64,000 nucleotides of DNA from assembly GCA_029747015.1 (NCBI GenBank), contig JAKOGI010001976.1, positions 1 through 64,000 on the forward strand. The letters are read 5' to 3'. The notes under the pieces are model-generated. The model had not been told where the DNA came from. It made no database searches and worked only from the letters and a program-made list of their open reading frames with translations. Source of the DNA: Carnegiea gigantea. Its lineage: Eukaryota > Streptophyta > Magnoliopsida > Caryophyllales > Cactaceae. Position 1 is the first letter of the stretch; each line of letters begins with the position of its first letter. A program made the translations under genes and the position numbers. Shown here one piece after another: positions 45,207-57,256 of this stretch.

Positions 45207-48200
45207 TCCTCCCCTACCCTGTCTGCCGACATCTTCATTGTCTTCTTGTCCTCGAACGCTTGTACTTGTTCCGTGAATTTCCACAAGTGTTGGATGGGCT
45301 CCCACCTAGCCTCGTCTTCAGGTAGTCCCTTTAATTTGATAAGTTGTTCATGTGCCAATGGTTGGTTGGAGTGCCACACCACTCGACCAGTAAGGACTTC
45401 CTCCACTTCCTTGTCATGGTGTATCTTCATACCCATGGATGCCCATTGAGAGATGCCTCGACTCAAATCCACTTGGTCTCCATGATAAGACTTAAGTAGG
45501 CTTACATGAAAAATAGGATGATACTCGATCTTGGGAGGCAGCTTCACCTTGTAAGTTTGTGCCCCTACCTTCTTAAGAGTGAGGAAATAACCCTTGTATC
45601 ATCAAATGAGACCCCGATGTCAACTGCCTAATCTTGGATGGTTATACATCTTAATAGGCACAAGGACCCCTACTTGGAACTCCATCAGGCGTTCTTCTTG
45701 TTGACCCACTTCTTCATCTTCTTAGAGGCTTTTTCCAAGTAAACTCGGGCCATACCCACTTGATCGTTCTAATCCTTGGCAAACTTGTAAGTGGGTGAAC
45801 TCGATCGATGGCAACATATGGCAAGAGAACCTAGCATTAAGGATTGTTGACCCGTGATGATCTCAATCAAACTTCAGCCCATGGACTCGCTCCTTTGCAA
45901 GTTATATGAGAATTGGGCAACATCAAGCAACTTTGCCCAATCCCTCTAGTTGGCACTCATGTAGTGCCTCGAGTAGAGCTCTAAGAGAGTATTGACCCTC
46001 TCGGTTTGTCCATTGCTTAACAAATGGAAGCTTGTGGAGCATTTGAGCTCAGAACCCATGAGCTTGAACAACTTCATCCAAAAATGCCCCATAAAGCTAC
46101 TGTCTCAATCGCTCATTATGATTGAGGTAAGCCCTAATACTTTATCATAGGATTGAAGAATAAATGGATAGCTTGCTCGGCGGAACATTCCTTGGGTACG
46201 GGGATGAAGGTAGTATGCTTGGAATAGAGATCTACCACCATAAGGACCCAATTATATCCCTCACTCAGGGATACGCCCTCAATAAAGTCCATAGAGACAC
46301 TCTTTCATGCCATTTCGTGAATGAGAAGAGGCTCTAAGAGTACGGGGGTGCTCTTTACTCAATCTTATATTGTTAGCACACAAGATAAGTTTTCACATAG
46401 GCCTCCACATCAACCTTTAAGTAAGGCTAATAGTAGGAACCTCCTATAATAGATAATGTATACTGCATGGTTGGATGTCCCAAACACGTGCTATCATGAC
46501 ATTCCTTCATGACTTCCCTTCTGAGGTAGTTATGTGAAGGAACATAGATGCGCTTACCTTTAGTGAGGATCAAGCCTTTTTTACCGAAACCACCTCGTTT
46601 TACCCTCCTTTAGTGAGGTTAATGATGGTTTGGGCAAGTGAATCACATTGGAGCCCCTATTTGATGCAGTCCCATAGGTTGCTTTGAGGCCAGCTAATTT
46701 CAGTGAGTTCTCGCTTGTGGCTCAAAGCATTAGCCACTAAGTTGGCACATCTCAATTTGTACTCTAAGACATAATCAAACTCTGCCAAGAGTCTTGCCAC
46801 CTACTTTGGTTAGGAGCGAGCTTCTTTTGGGTCTGGAAGTAACTATTGGTGACGTTGTCAGTCTTGATAATGAACTTGCTCCCGAGCAAGTAGTGCCTCC
46901 ATGTGCGGAGACAATGCACTACAACATTCATTTCCTTCTCTTGCACCATGGAGTGCCTCTCGGTATCATTGAGCTTTTGGCTCTCAAGGGTGATGAGATG
47001 ACCCTCTTGTATCAAGACACGACTAATAGCGAAGTCAGAAGCATCCATATGGAGCTCAAACGGCTTGTTCAAGTCGACAAGTGCTAAACTTGGCTCCTTA
47101 GTAATGGCCTTCTTCAAAGTTTCAAAGGCATGTTGGCACTCTTGGCCCCATAACCATCCTTTTCCCTTCTTTAACAAGTTGGTAGGAGGGGCAGTGATTG
47201 CAAAATAGCCCTTGATGAATAACTACTAGTAGCTCACTAAGCTGAGGGAAGATCTCAACTCGTGACTTTCGTGGGTGGCTCCCATTCTAGGATGGTCTTA
47301 ATTTTTGCCAAGTCCTTGTAAAATTTACCTTTGCCAACGATGTGACCTAAGAAAGTTCTATGTTCTTGTGCAAAGAAGTACCTCTCTTTCTTGACCTAAA
47401 GCTTGTTGTCCATCAAGGTCCAAAACACTTCCTATAAGTGTCCCATATACTCCTCCAATGACTTATTTTAGATGAAAATATCATCAAGATAAACAACGAC
47501 GAAGTGAACAACGAAAGGAACCAGCACCTTGTTCATGAGTGGGCAAAAAGTGCTTGGTGCATTTGTGAGGCCAAAGGGCATGACAAGGAACTCATATGAT
47601 CGATAGTATGTCACACATGCCATCTTTGGCTTGTCTCCTTCAATTATGTGAGGAATGGGATACTTGTTTTTTATGGTGATCTCATTGAGTGCCTAATAGT
47701 TTATGCATAGTCAGAGGGAACCATCATGCTTCTTTTGAAATAAGACCAATGAGTCATGGGAGATTTGGAGGGATGGATGCATCCGACATCGAGAAGCTCC
47801 TTCAATTGCCTCCTTAGCTCTTCGAGCTCGGGTGGTGACATGCAATAAGGGAGAATGTGCTGGCTTACCCTCTAGTTCCAACTCTTTAGCATGATCGACT
47901 TCCCTTCTCGGAGGAAGGCTCTTGGGTATGTCGGTGGGCATGACATCCTCGAACTCTTTAAGCACATTTTAAATGGCTTTGGGTGTTTGCACTTCCTTGG
48001 ACGCCTCTTCTATCTTGAGGGTGGCAAGGAAAGTATGGCCCTTCTTCTTGATTCACTTAGAGAATTGAAGAGCAGAGAGTATTTTGCCTTCTATAATCTC
48101 CCTCTTTATGGGGACGACACAAGGTTTCCCATCTCCATGATGCATATGGTGTTGGTGTAACCCATCAAGAATGCCTTCACTGTATCCAAAAAGTCGATGG

Positions 48201-48234
48201 TCAAATAAAACTTCTGGTCATCTAAAGGACCGAT
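45179..48234 (-). pseudogene. Gypsy D pol: protease end, RT, RNase H, integrase, chromodomain
   Basis: Read on the minus strand. A protease tail begins at 48234 (DDQKFYLTIDFLD). RT starts at about 47965 with FEDVMPTDIPKSLPPRR and VLFQKKHDGSL. The RT palm near 47590-47470 has MPFGLTNAP and VVYLDDIFI (catalytic YLDD). RNase H at 47177-46764 has LALVDLNKPFELHMDAS and EKEMNVVVHCLRTWRHYLLG. The integrase core near 46310-46160 has MDFIEGVSLSEGYN and VVDLYSKHTTFIP. The C-terminus at 45547-45207 has LPPKIEYHPIFHVSLLK and a chromodomain (EVEEVLTGRVV, LIKLKGLPEDEARWEP, LWKFTEQVQAFED). Stops and frameshifts are numerous. Confidence 0.92.
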
Positions 48235-48235
48235 T

Positions 48236-49504
48236 TGTTGAATAATCATGTGTAAGGTTTTGATGATAACAACCCAAATGTACCAGTCAATATGCTATCA
48301 TGCTATACTTGAGTAGTGTGCTAGAATTGTGTGTTGAGACAGGTTGCAAACACCCTGGAGAACAGTTTAAAGAAGTGTGGAATATCAAAGTGAACATGTA
48401 TGCACGACATTAAGGAGGTTAAAAGATCACAAGAGCCATAGGGTTAGTTACTGGTTGTATTAATCTAGATTCTTGTTAATATGCCAATTAGAAGATCTTG
48501 ACTTAACACTCAACTTGAAGGAATTTCTTGCGCTAACTCAGAACACTACCTAGAATAGTCTGAGCAATCAGGTCTGCAGTGTTCTGAGGGTAACGTATAA
48601 AACTCTTCTCCAAAAGATTTTCAAGTGTTTTTCTACTGTTAAAATTCCTAACATATTTGGGATTGATTTTCTGATAATATTTTGTCTCACAAAGAGTCCT
48701 TCACTGAATAATATTGTTATCCTAAAATGATACTATCAAAAGATTTTATCTTAGCATTTAAGAGATGATTTCCAAAAAAGATAATGTTGAGAGATTCAAT
48801 TCCATTTAGAATACTGATTATTTTTGAGAGTTATTGCTAAAATCCAAAACCTCTCATATACTTGTGGCATAAGTATTCGGTAAGTATATAATCTCTTGCC
48901 TCTCAATGTTTTCATTCATGGTTTTTCAAGGAGCAAAATCGAGTTTTCTGTGAGAAAATTTTCTGAGTAAAAAACCTTCAAGAAGTGTTCTAAATTGAGT
49001 CATCTATATTGGCATAATAGGGATTGTATTGTGCCTCAAACTCAGCTTATTTAGAAGCATTCAAAGTAAGGTGTTTTTCTATTCTCCTCTGTCATCAGTG
49101 AGATTAGAGTGTGTCCCAGTCTTAGGAGACTTTGGACATGGTGTATGGCTAGTTTTCAAGTGGAGGCTAGTTACGTGTTTATAACGAGGGTCTCGGAGGA
49201 GACTAAATTACGTGTGTGATGTAGTCTGGTGTGAGTTACATGTGTAACGAATTCGGCCCGCATTAGTAAAAGTGTTGCTGAAATCCTACTGAGGCAGGTC
49301 GTGGTTTTTATACCTCAATTGGGCCAGATGTGTTTTTTCCCTTAAAAATATTATATCTCCTTTATTGTTTCCACAATTATACTTGTTTCTGCTTTACTGC
49401 AAACATGCATTCCAAGTAGTTCTGATGAGTGTTTTGAGAAAACCGAAAAAACTGGTAGACATAATTCATCCCCCTCTTATGTCCTTGTGTGAGTAAATTT
49501 AACA
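48236..49504 (+). repeat. 5' LTR of Copia E
   Basis: 1,269 bp, colinear with 56020-57256 and carrying scattered substitutions and small indels. The primer site follows after two bases. Confidence 0.92.
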
Positions 49505-49506
49505 AG

Positions 49507-49517
49507 TGGTATCAGAG
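49507..49517 (+). other. Primer binding site of Copia E
   Basis: tggtatcagag, matching the complement of the plant initiator-Met tRNA 3' end. Confidence 0.85.
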
Positions 49518-49563
49518 TGGAGTTCTCATAGTTAGGTTAACACCTTGAGAGATCCTGAAAAGA

Positions 49564-51355
49564 TGAATACTCCACAAGAAATTTTAGAAGGTTAATCTGT
49601 GACAAGACCTCCATATTTCAATGGACAGTACTACAACTGGTGGAATAATCGAATGGAGAACTATATCCAAGCTGAGGATTATGAGTTATGGATGCTTATT
49701 GTGAATGGTCCTTACATTTTAGTGAAAGTCACAACTGATGGGAAGACTATTCCTAAGGAGCCGAAGGAATTCAACTCAGACGACTTCAGGAAGATGGAGA
49801 AGAATGCCAAGGCCAAGAAACTGCTGTATTTTGGACTCATACCTGACGAGTACACTCACATCTCAGAGTGTGAATCCGTAAAAGAGATATGGAATGCTCT
49901 GACGAGTTATTGGTGAGGAAGTATGAGCTATTCGAGATGAGCAATAAAGAGATATTATGGACATGTGTACTCGGTTTGCCCATATCACTAATGAGTTAAA
50001 ATCACTAGAAAAAATCCTTTACCACTGAAGAGTTGGTAAGGAAGATTCTACGAATTTTACCTCAATTATGGGAATCAAAAGTCACTACTATCCAAGAAGC
50101 TAGGAAGATTAATGAGATCTCCTTGGATGAGCTTATTGGGAATCTACAAACATATAAACTAAGAAGGAATTCCCAGATGAAGGAAGAAGTGAAGAAAGAC
50201 CGAGGACTAGCACTAAAAGCTAGAGAAAGTGATAGCTCAGATTTTGATAAAGAAGGGATGGCCATGATTGCTCAAAAGTTCAAAAAATTCTTCAAAGAGG
50301 CCGAAAGCAAATACAAGAATGGCAATACTAGTAAGGCCAAGAATAGCAATTGAGATCAGTTCTCAGGATGCTTTAAGTGTGAAAGACAAGATCATGTTGT
50401 GAAGAATTGCCCTTTGCTGAAGGAAGAACAGGGGTCAGAACAGGTCCGAACCAGAGGCAAAAAGATGCAGTTAACTAATGCTGAAAAACGGTTCACCAAG
50501 GCAATGATGGCAGCCTGGGGTGATACCTCAGAAGAAGAAGAAGAGGACTCTCAAGATGGAGAGGAAGCAGTAGCTCTTATGGCCCGAAGAGAGTCTGATT
50601 CAGATTCTGATTCGATCGAGAGTTTGTCCTAACTCAAGGAAGAGGTACGCAACCTTAGCAAGAGGAAATTTAAAAAATTAGTTTTTACATTGATGGAAGA
50701 ATGTGAGATAGTAAATTCTGAAAATTGCATGCTTAAAAATACCTACTCAGGATTAGAAAAGGATGTTAAAAGATTGGAAAGAAAGAAGTAAGAACTTGGG
50801 CATATGAATGAGGTTCTCACTTGTGAAAAACTCAAAAGTGATGAAAAACTTCTTGTTTTATGTAATGAACTAGACACCCTTATGGAACTAATGAACAAGA
50901 GAGAAGAAGTGTTTAACACTGATCTCTCAAAGCTGGAAGAAGAGTTCCGAGAACTGGAACTTAAGGTAGAATTATTGGTGAGTGAAAACAATCAGTTGCT
51001 TGAAAAGGTTCATAAGGCCAAATCTGACCTCATTTAGAACAGGCGCTGGAACAGTTCCTCAGAAGCACTTAATTGGTTAAACACTCACCATAGTTGTAAT
51101 AAAAAGGGACTAGGATTTGTGAATAAACCTGTTACTAGACCAGTTAACAAAAAATATGTTGGACTTCAAGAAAATATAATCTGTTTTCACTGTGGAAAAA
51201 CTGATCATTATCGCTATGCTTGTCCTTTGAGAAAAAGAGTCATGGATAGAAACTCATTGTATGTTAAACAAATATGGATTAGAAAAGATGACTTAACCTC
51301 TATGTCAAAGAAAATGGGACCCAAGTGGATCTGGGTTCCCAAGACAAATACTTAG
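49564..51355 (+). pseudogene. Copia E gag with coiled coil and two zinc knuckles
   Basis: Gag remnant. 49599-49916 opens with MTRPPYFNGQYYNWWNNRM and continues with FRKMEKNAKAKKLLYFGL and CESVKEIWNAL (Copia gag). 50033-50353 has VRKILRILPQLWESKVTTI and ISLDELIGNL (UBN2-type). A first knuckle CFKCERQDHVVKNC lies at about 50366-50407. Next is an acidic stretch (GDTSEEEEEDSQDGEE), then a coiled coil at 50804-51037 (KLEEEFRELELKVELL). A second knuckle CFHCGKTDHYRYAC is at 51183-51224, followed by WIWVPKTNT. It is interrupted by stops near 49914, 50352, 50632 and 51035. Gag packages the element RNA. Confidence 0.88.
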
Positions 51356-53240
51356 CTGTTTTGCAGGCTAAAGTGAGAGGAGGCAATCAATTATGGTTCT
51401 TGGATAGTGGTTGCTCAAGGCACACTTATAACCTTTGATGGAGGGAGAGTGGCACTTAGAAACGGCAAATTTGGAAAAATTATCAATGTAGATAAGATAG
51501 GTAAATCACTCTCTCACTCTATTGATAATGTATACTTGGTTGATAGGTTACAACATAATTTGCTAAGTGTGTCTCAAATTGTGTGATAGAGGTAATCATG
51601 TTGAATTCTCTTCAGATCAATACTTGATTACCAATGTCAATTCTGGTAGTGTTGTGTTGAGGGGGAAGCGACATAGCAATGTGTATAAAGTGTGTGTTCT
51701 TTCACTTTCCCAAAATCATTTGACTTGTTTAAGTGCTCTTGATGACGATGTTATGCTTTGGCATAAGAGGCTAGGTCATGCAAGCCTTTCTTTTTTAAAT
51801 AAACTTATTTCTAAGTACCTAGTAGTCAGACTACCTTTCATCAAGTACAACGATGACAAGGTGTTCGACACTTATGCTAGAGGAAAGTAAGTTGGAGCTT
51901 CTTTCAAGTCAAAGAAATGTATTAGTACTTCCTGACCTCTTGCACTGCTACATGTTGATTTGAGTGATCCTATGAGGATCACAAGTAGAGGAGGGAAGAG
52001 GTATATATTGTTTGATGAGACTAACTCTGTGGTTGAGCATGATACACAGGATGAAGAGTTTGAACTTGGTCTTGTAAGAAAAGACCTCTCGCTCGCTTAA
52101 AGCTCCATAGTTGACAAAGGTAAGGCTCTTGAAGGTGAACCAAGTCCTGGAACTGATAATTTGGAAGGTGGGCAGGGAGCTAACCAGTCAGGGGGAAGCA
52201 TTGCTGAACCTGAACAGAACCGGCCCACTCAACCCAATTATTCCCGAACCGATATGGGAATAGGTACCAGAACAATTCCAGAACTTGTTTCACCATGCAC
52301 CCAGGAGAGGTTGGTAAGTGTACCTGTGAATCCATTTAATCCACGACCCTGAAAGCACCAGAGCTCGCACCCGCTTGACCAGATCATGTCTGACATTAAT
52401 ACAAGGGTGCAAACCAGATCCAAACTTAGAAACTTATGTGCTTTCTATGTTTTTTATCTAACGTTGAGCCAAAGAATGTTTATGAAGCCCTTGCAGATTC
52501 TGACTGTTTTACTGCTATGCAAGAAGAGCTTCTTCAGTTCGAAAGAAACAAGGTTTGGCACCTTGAACCAAGGCCTAAGGACAGATCGATAATTGGCACC
52601 AAGTGAGTGTTCAAGAACAAAATGGATGAGTTCGGAACAGTCACTTGGAACAAGGCCAGGGTGGTGGTTCAGGGTTACAACCAAGAAGAGGGGATCTATT
52701 ATGAGGAAATATTTACAACTATTGACCTCGGACTTAGCTTTATGATATCCTCGAGGTTACAATTTTGATCTCATTGGGCATGCGGATGTTGATTATACTG
52801 GATTTCTAGTGGACAGGAAAAGCATCTCAGGTATGGCTACTTTTCTTGTACCTTGTTTGGTCTCTTGGCCTACAAAGAAACAGCACACAGTTGCCATATC
52901 CACAACAGAAGCCGAGTATGTAGCGGCTGCTTCTTGTTGTGCTCAATTACTGTGGATACGGTAACAACTCAAGGACTTTGGTGTTGACACGGGATGCATT
53001 CCCATATTCTGTGATAACACAAGTGTAATTAACATTGTCAAGAACCCGTGTCAACATAAAAGGACCAAGCATATTGACGTTCGTCATCACTTTTTAAGAG
53101 ACAATGTAAAAAAGGGTTTGATTTTTATGAATTTTTGTGCCACTGACAAAAAAATTACTGATATTTTTACCAAGACACTGAGTAGAGAATAGTTTGAGAG
53201 GAATAAACTCGAATTAGGTATGATTAAGAGAACGTGAGAG
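51356..53240 (+). pseudogene. Copia E pol, core-deleted
   Basis: The protease site WFLDSGCSRH lies near 51390. Gag-pre-integrase at 51567-51890 has VMLWHKRLGHASLSFLNKL. The integrase is reduced to a few codons (LLHVDLSDPM near 51950). A linker runs about 52030-52430. The RT N-terminal part at about 52460-52735 has LADSDCFTAMQEELLQFERN and then VVVQGYNQEEGI. The YVDD-bearing part is missing. RNase H at about 52780-53200 has DYTGFLVDRKSISGMATF, STTEAEYVAAASCCAQLLW, FCDNTSVINI, HIDVRHHFLRD and DIFTKTLSRE. Two large internal deletions, plus stops, make it inactive. Confidence 0.9.
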
Positions 53241-53758
53241 TACTTCATCAACTCCCAATGATTGACTAGGAAGGTTTTGAGACCAAATAAATTGATTCAA
53301 TGGATGCATTCAATTTTCTGTGCTGTTATTAGCATATGTGTGGAATGTGACATGCTGACAGTCGTTAAGGTCTAATATTATTGCCCTTACTATCCTTTGT
53401 CACCGAACATATAGCAGTCAAAACAGGCACTAAGAACATGTCTGACCATTGTTTGTATCATGTGCTAATCAAGTTACCATAATTTAAAGTGTATTGGAAA
53501 TTAGATTTATTACGCCTAATCTATAATCTGCAGCTTTTCCTAAGGTGTAATAATATCTTTCATGCAAAATCCTCTCTCTCTCTCTAAAAACTGGTGGTCA
53601 AAAACATCATTACAGATCTTTACTTTATTTTTCGATCAATTCATATCAAATCTTTCTTATCTTCTCAAACCACCTTTCCTCCTTCCCTCAAGAACCTGAC
53701 CTTCCTTTTCTTCCTAAAACCCACTAAACTCTAACCTCTTCCTCTACTAGCTCTTCCA
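53241..53758 (+). other. Leader region before the 3' ORF of Copia E
   Basis: About 520 bp between the RNase H stop and the next ATG. It ends in a pyrimidine-rich stretch: (ct)n at 53574-53585, then cttcctctactagctcttccaatgg around the ATG. It resembles a 5' leader. No TATA box can be assigned with confidence. Confidence 0.5.
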
Positions 53759-55539
53759 ATGGCACGCACCTATGGCAGCGGCGCATCCTCCAGTCGCAAG
53801 GCGCATCACCTAAGCTCACTTCAGGCTAAGAAATCAAGAAAAAGGGGGGAAAAATTACTAGACAAACTCACGGCATCACCAACATCGCCAGCGGAAGCTA
53901 CTCTTGTACCCACGTATGGTCTTTCTCCCTTCATCTTTCAATTTCTAAAAAGTGTTGATTTGAGGTCCATAGGAATTGAACTTGAGGCCATACCCCCTGT
54001 TAAGTTGGTTTTGGGATGGGATTTGGTGTTGTATGAACCAGATATGACTAAGCCGAAATTCCCTGAAAACAGTAGAGAATTTATGATTGTTGAGGATTGA
54101 GTTGAAGAGCCAAACTTGAATGATGATTGTGTGTATGATATTGAAGGGGATGAGCCTCTTATTCGGTTCAAACGAACTGTGAAACCAACCCCAAAAACAA
54201 CTCCTCATACAGTGCCCAAACCACCCATTCGCCGAGTCAAAACCACCACTAAACCCAATGTGCCTCTCACCCTTACCCGACGGCAGCCTCGTACTCGGAG
54301 TGTGGGTCCTGCCATCCCACTGGAGCTATCCGAGGACAAGGTTGCTAGACCTTCAAAGAAGCCTAAATCCACTTCCCAAACAATGCCCAAATTACTTGTG
54401 CAAATAGCCTCCCAAACGCCTTCCCCGTCTGTGCCCTCGAAGAAACGTGCCCCGAAACGGGGTTCTCCAGAACAGGGGTCTGACCTGGGTGAGAGAAGTG
54501 AGGAACCCTCAAAAAAAAAAAAAATCAAGAAAGTCAATGACCCAGGGGAAAAGGTATAGCCATTTCCTGCAGAAAGCCGTGGTGTGAGGGAAGATTGTGA
54601 AGGTTTTATACTTCTAAGACCAGGGCTTAGAGGTGTTCTTGGACAAATTGCGAGCATAGAGTTGGCTGGATACATTTACCAATGCTAAGAGGGGCTGTTC
54701 AGTACCTGAATTAGCGGAATTTTATGCCAATTATGAGGTCACTAATGGAATAGTTGCTAGCTCTGTTCACGGTCGGGAACTTTATTTTGATGCTGATAAT
54801 CTCGAAGCTTGGCTTGGGGTACCCTCTAAAGGGTTTGATGTGTATGTACAAGGAGGATAAAACTCTGCTGAGCAATGACCAATTGTTGGATCTCACCAGA
54901 AAACTAGCCCAACAACCTGACCTAAGTGCACCCAAGTTTGTAAGAAAGGGGCAAATGCAGCCTTTACATCGGTTGTTATTCTGATTTGTCATTAAGAATG
55001 TGATTCCTCAGGGGTAGGGACACAATCTTGCGGACTCTATGGACATGTACCTTACTGACCTTCTCGATCGAGGAGAGCTAATTAATTTGCCTGCTATCAT
55101 GATTGGTCATATTGGACGAATTGCCAACACTTGCAGAAGCCATGATCTGGGCTATGGTTTTCTTTTGACTTCGGTGTTTGAGACTCTGGGTATCCCTTTA
55201 CATAAGAGAATGGGCTTTCAGGTAACCGATGAAATAAGGAGCAATACTTTACTTGGGTGTGGGTTCCAGATTAAGAAGAGTGATGGAACCGTGTTAGAAC
55301 AAGGACCCAAAACACCCTTTAGCCCTGGTTGCTATCCTGTTTCTAGTATGGCAGCATCGTCCAGCACTACCACAGTTGCGACTCTCGTTCAGGATCAGTT
55401 CCATATGAAGGAGGAGATTACTGAAGTGAAGCAAGCACTGACTGAAGAAAAGGCCTTGAATGCACAACGCCATGAGGATATTCTTCATGCCTTCTCTGCC
55501 CTCACGGCTAAACTTGCTTCATCCTCCTCTTCTCCCTGA
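53759..55539 (+). pseudogene. Post-pol ORF of Copia E (plant transposon protein domain-like)
   Basis: Extra ORF between pol and the 3' LTR, the place of the env-like ORF in SIRE-type elements. From MARTYGSGASSSRKA at 53759 it is open to 54100, then continues in the same frame from 54116 to 54559 as a Pro/Lys/Arg-rich linker (TTKPNVPLTLTRRQP, PSKKPKSTSQTMPK) ending in a nuclear-localisation-like PSKKKKIKK. 54700-54850 reads LAEFYANYEVTNGIV and RELYFDADNLEAWLG in shifted frames. 55039-55539 reads DLLDRGELINLPAIMIGHI and a C-terminal coiled coil (HMKEEITEVKQALTEEKAL). No signal peptide or membrane segment is evident, so an envelope role is not supported. Confidence 0.72.
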
Positions 55540-56019
55540 TTCATCTCTGTTTTTATTTGCCCTATTCCCATCAACGCTGTTCGCCTTTTTGTTTGGTTAA
55601 TCTTGATTCTGCATGTGATTGACAATGGTTACATCTGTTTTTAATTTGGTTTGGTTATGTGATGCCCTTGCTTGCCTTTGCTGTTGTGTGTTTGTGCACA
55701 ACTAGGATGGCCAATATCATTATGTACCATATACTTGACTATATCATGGATTATTTTCTCTTATTACCTGTGGTGGTGAGTGTATCCCCACTGACTTTAT
55801 GCATGTGGCCTCCTAGACCTTTTCAGTGATGTCAAAAGGGGGAAGATGTATATGACCATGCTTTAATTGGTCTGCCTATTTTAAGCTGATTCTTACTCTT
55901 GCTTTATCTCGTGTGTGCATTAGACTCCTTAAATTACTATTTCGGCACCAATGTTCTTGCCCTTTGCTCTATCGTAGTATGATGGTCATTTAGTTTGTCA
56001 TCATCAAAAAAGGGGAATT
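55540..56019 (+). other. Copia E 3' untranslated region and polypurine tract
   Basis: Non-coding. It ends in gtcatcatcaaaaaaggggaatt immediately before the LTR (polypurine tract about 56004-56019). A second purine run, aaaagggggaag, lies near 55836. Confidence 0.7.
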
Positions 56020-57256
56020 TGTTGAAACAATCATGTGTAAGGTTTTGATGATAACAACCCAAATGCACTAGTCAATATGCTATCATACTATGCTTGAGTA
56101 GTGTGCTAGAATTGTGTGTTGAGACAGGTTACAAACACCTGGAGAACAGTTTGAAGAAGCGTGGAATATCAAAGTAAATGTGTATGCATGACACCAAGGA
56201 GGTCAAAGGATCACAAGAACCTAAGGTTAATCTAGATTCTTGTTAATATGCCAATTAGAAGATCTTTACTTAACACTCACCTTGAAGAAATTTCTTGTGC
56301 TAACTCAGAACACTGCTTAGAACAGTTTGAGTAATCAGGTCTGCAGTGTTCTGAGGGCAACGTATAAAACTCTTCTCCCAAAGATTTTCAAGTGTTTTTC
56401 TACTGTCAAAATTCCTAACATATTTGGGATTGATTTTCTGATAATATTTTGTCTTACAAAGAGTCCTTCACTGAATAATATTGGTGTCCTAAAAAGATAC
56501 TATCAAAAGATTTTATCTTAGCCTTTAAGATATGATTTTCAAAAAAGATAATGTTGAGGGATTCAATTCTAGTTGGAATACTGATTATTTTTGAGAGTTA
56601 TTGCTAAAATCCAAAACCTTCCATATTCTTGCGGCACAAGTATTCAGTAGCTATATAATCTCTTGCCTCTCAATGTTTTCATTCATGGTTTTTCAAGGAG
56701 CAAAATCAAGTTTTCTATGAGAAAAGTTTTTGAGTGAAAAACCTTCAAGAAGTGTTCTAAATTGAGTCACCTATATTAGCATAATAGGGATTGTATTGTA
56801 TCTTACATTCAGTTTATTCAAAAGCATTCAAAGTCAGGTGTTTTTCTATTTTCATTAGAGTGTGTCCAAGTCTTGGGAGACTTTGGACATGGTGTGTGGC
56901 TAGTTCTCAAGTGGAGGCTAGTTATGTGATTGTAACGAGGGTCTCAGGGGAGACTAAGTTACGTGTATGGCGTAGTCACGTGTGAGTTACATGTGTAACA
57001 AATTTGGCCCGTGTTAGTAAAAGTGTTGCTGAAATCCTACTGAGATTGGTCATCGTTTTTACACCTCAATTAGGCCAGAGGCGGTTTTCCACATAAAAAT
57101 ATTGTGTCTCTTTTACTGTTTTCACAATTATACTTGTTTCTGCTTTACTGCAAACACGCGTTCTAAACAGTTCTGACGAGTGTTTTGAGAAAACCGAAAA
57201 AAACTGGTAGACATAATTTACCCCCCTCTTGTGTCCTTGTATGAGTAAATTTAACA
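56020..57256 (+). repeat. 3' LTR of Copia E
   Basis: 1,237 bp, partner of 48236-49504. Ends gagtaaatttaaca, followed by taaaggaccgat. Confidence 0.92.

Larger units (their letters stand above)
48236..57256 (+). mobile_element. SIRE/Maximus-like Copia element E inserted in Gypsy D
   Basis: Plus-strand LTR element of 9,021 bp. LTRs 48236-49504 and 56020-57256, both TGTTGAA...TTTAACA. The primer site tggtatcagag starts at 49507. The polypurine tract caaaaaaggggaatt ends at 56019. Order: gag with two CCHC knuckles, protease, gag-pre-integrase, then heavily deleted integrase and RT, RNase H, and a separate 3' ORF region (53759-55539). It is flanked by a 12-base repeat, taaaggaccgat, at 48223-48234 and 57257-57268; this splits the Gypsy D protease. 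Defective, with LTRs visibly diverged. Confidence 0.92.

Noticed and set aside
54205..54675. 156-codon minus-strand ORF rich in Ser/Gly
   Set aside because: Shadow of the Pro/Lys/Arg-rich linker of the Copia E 3' ORF on the plus strand.
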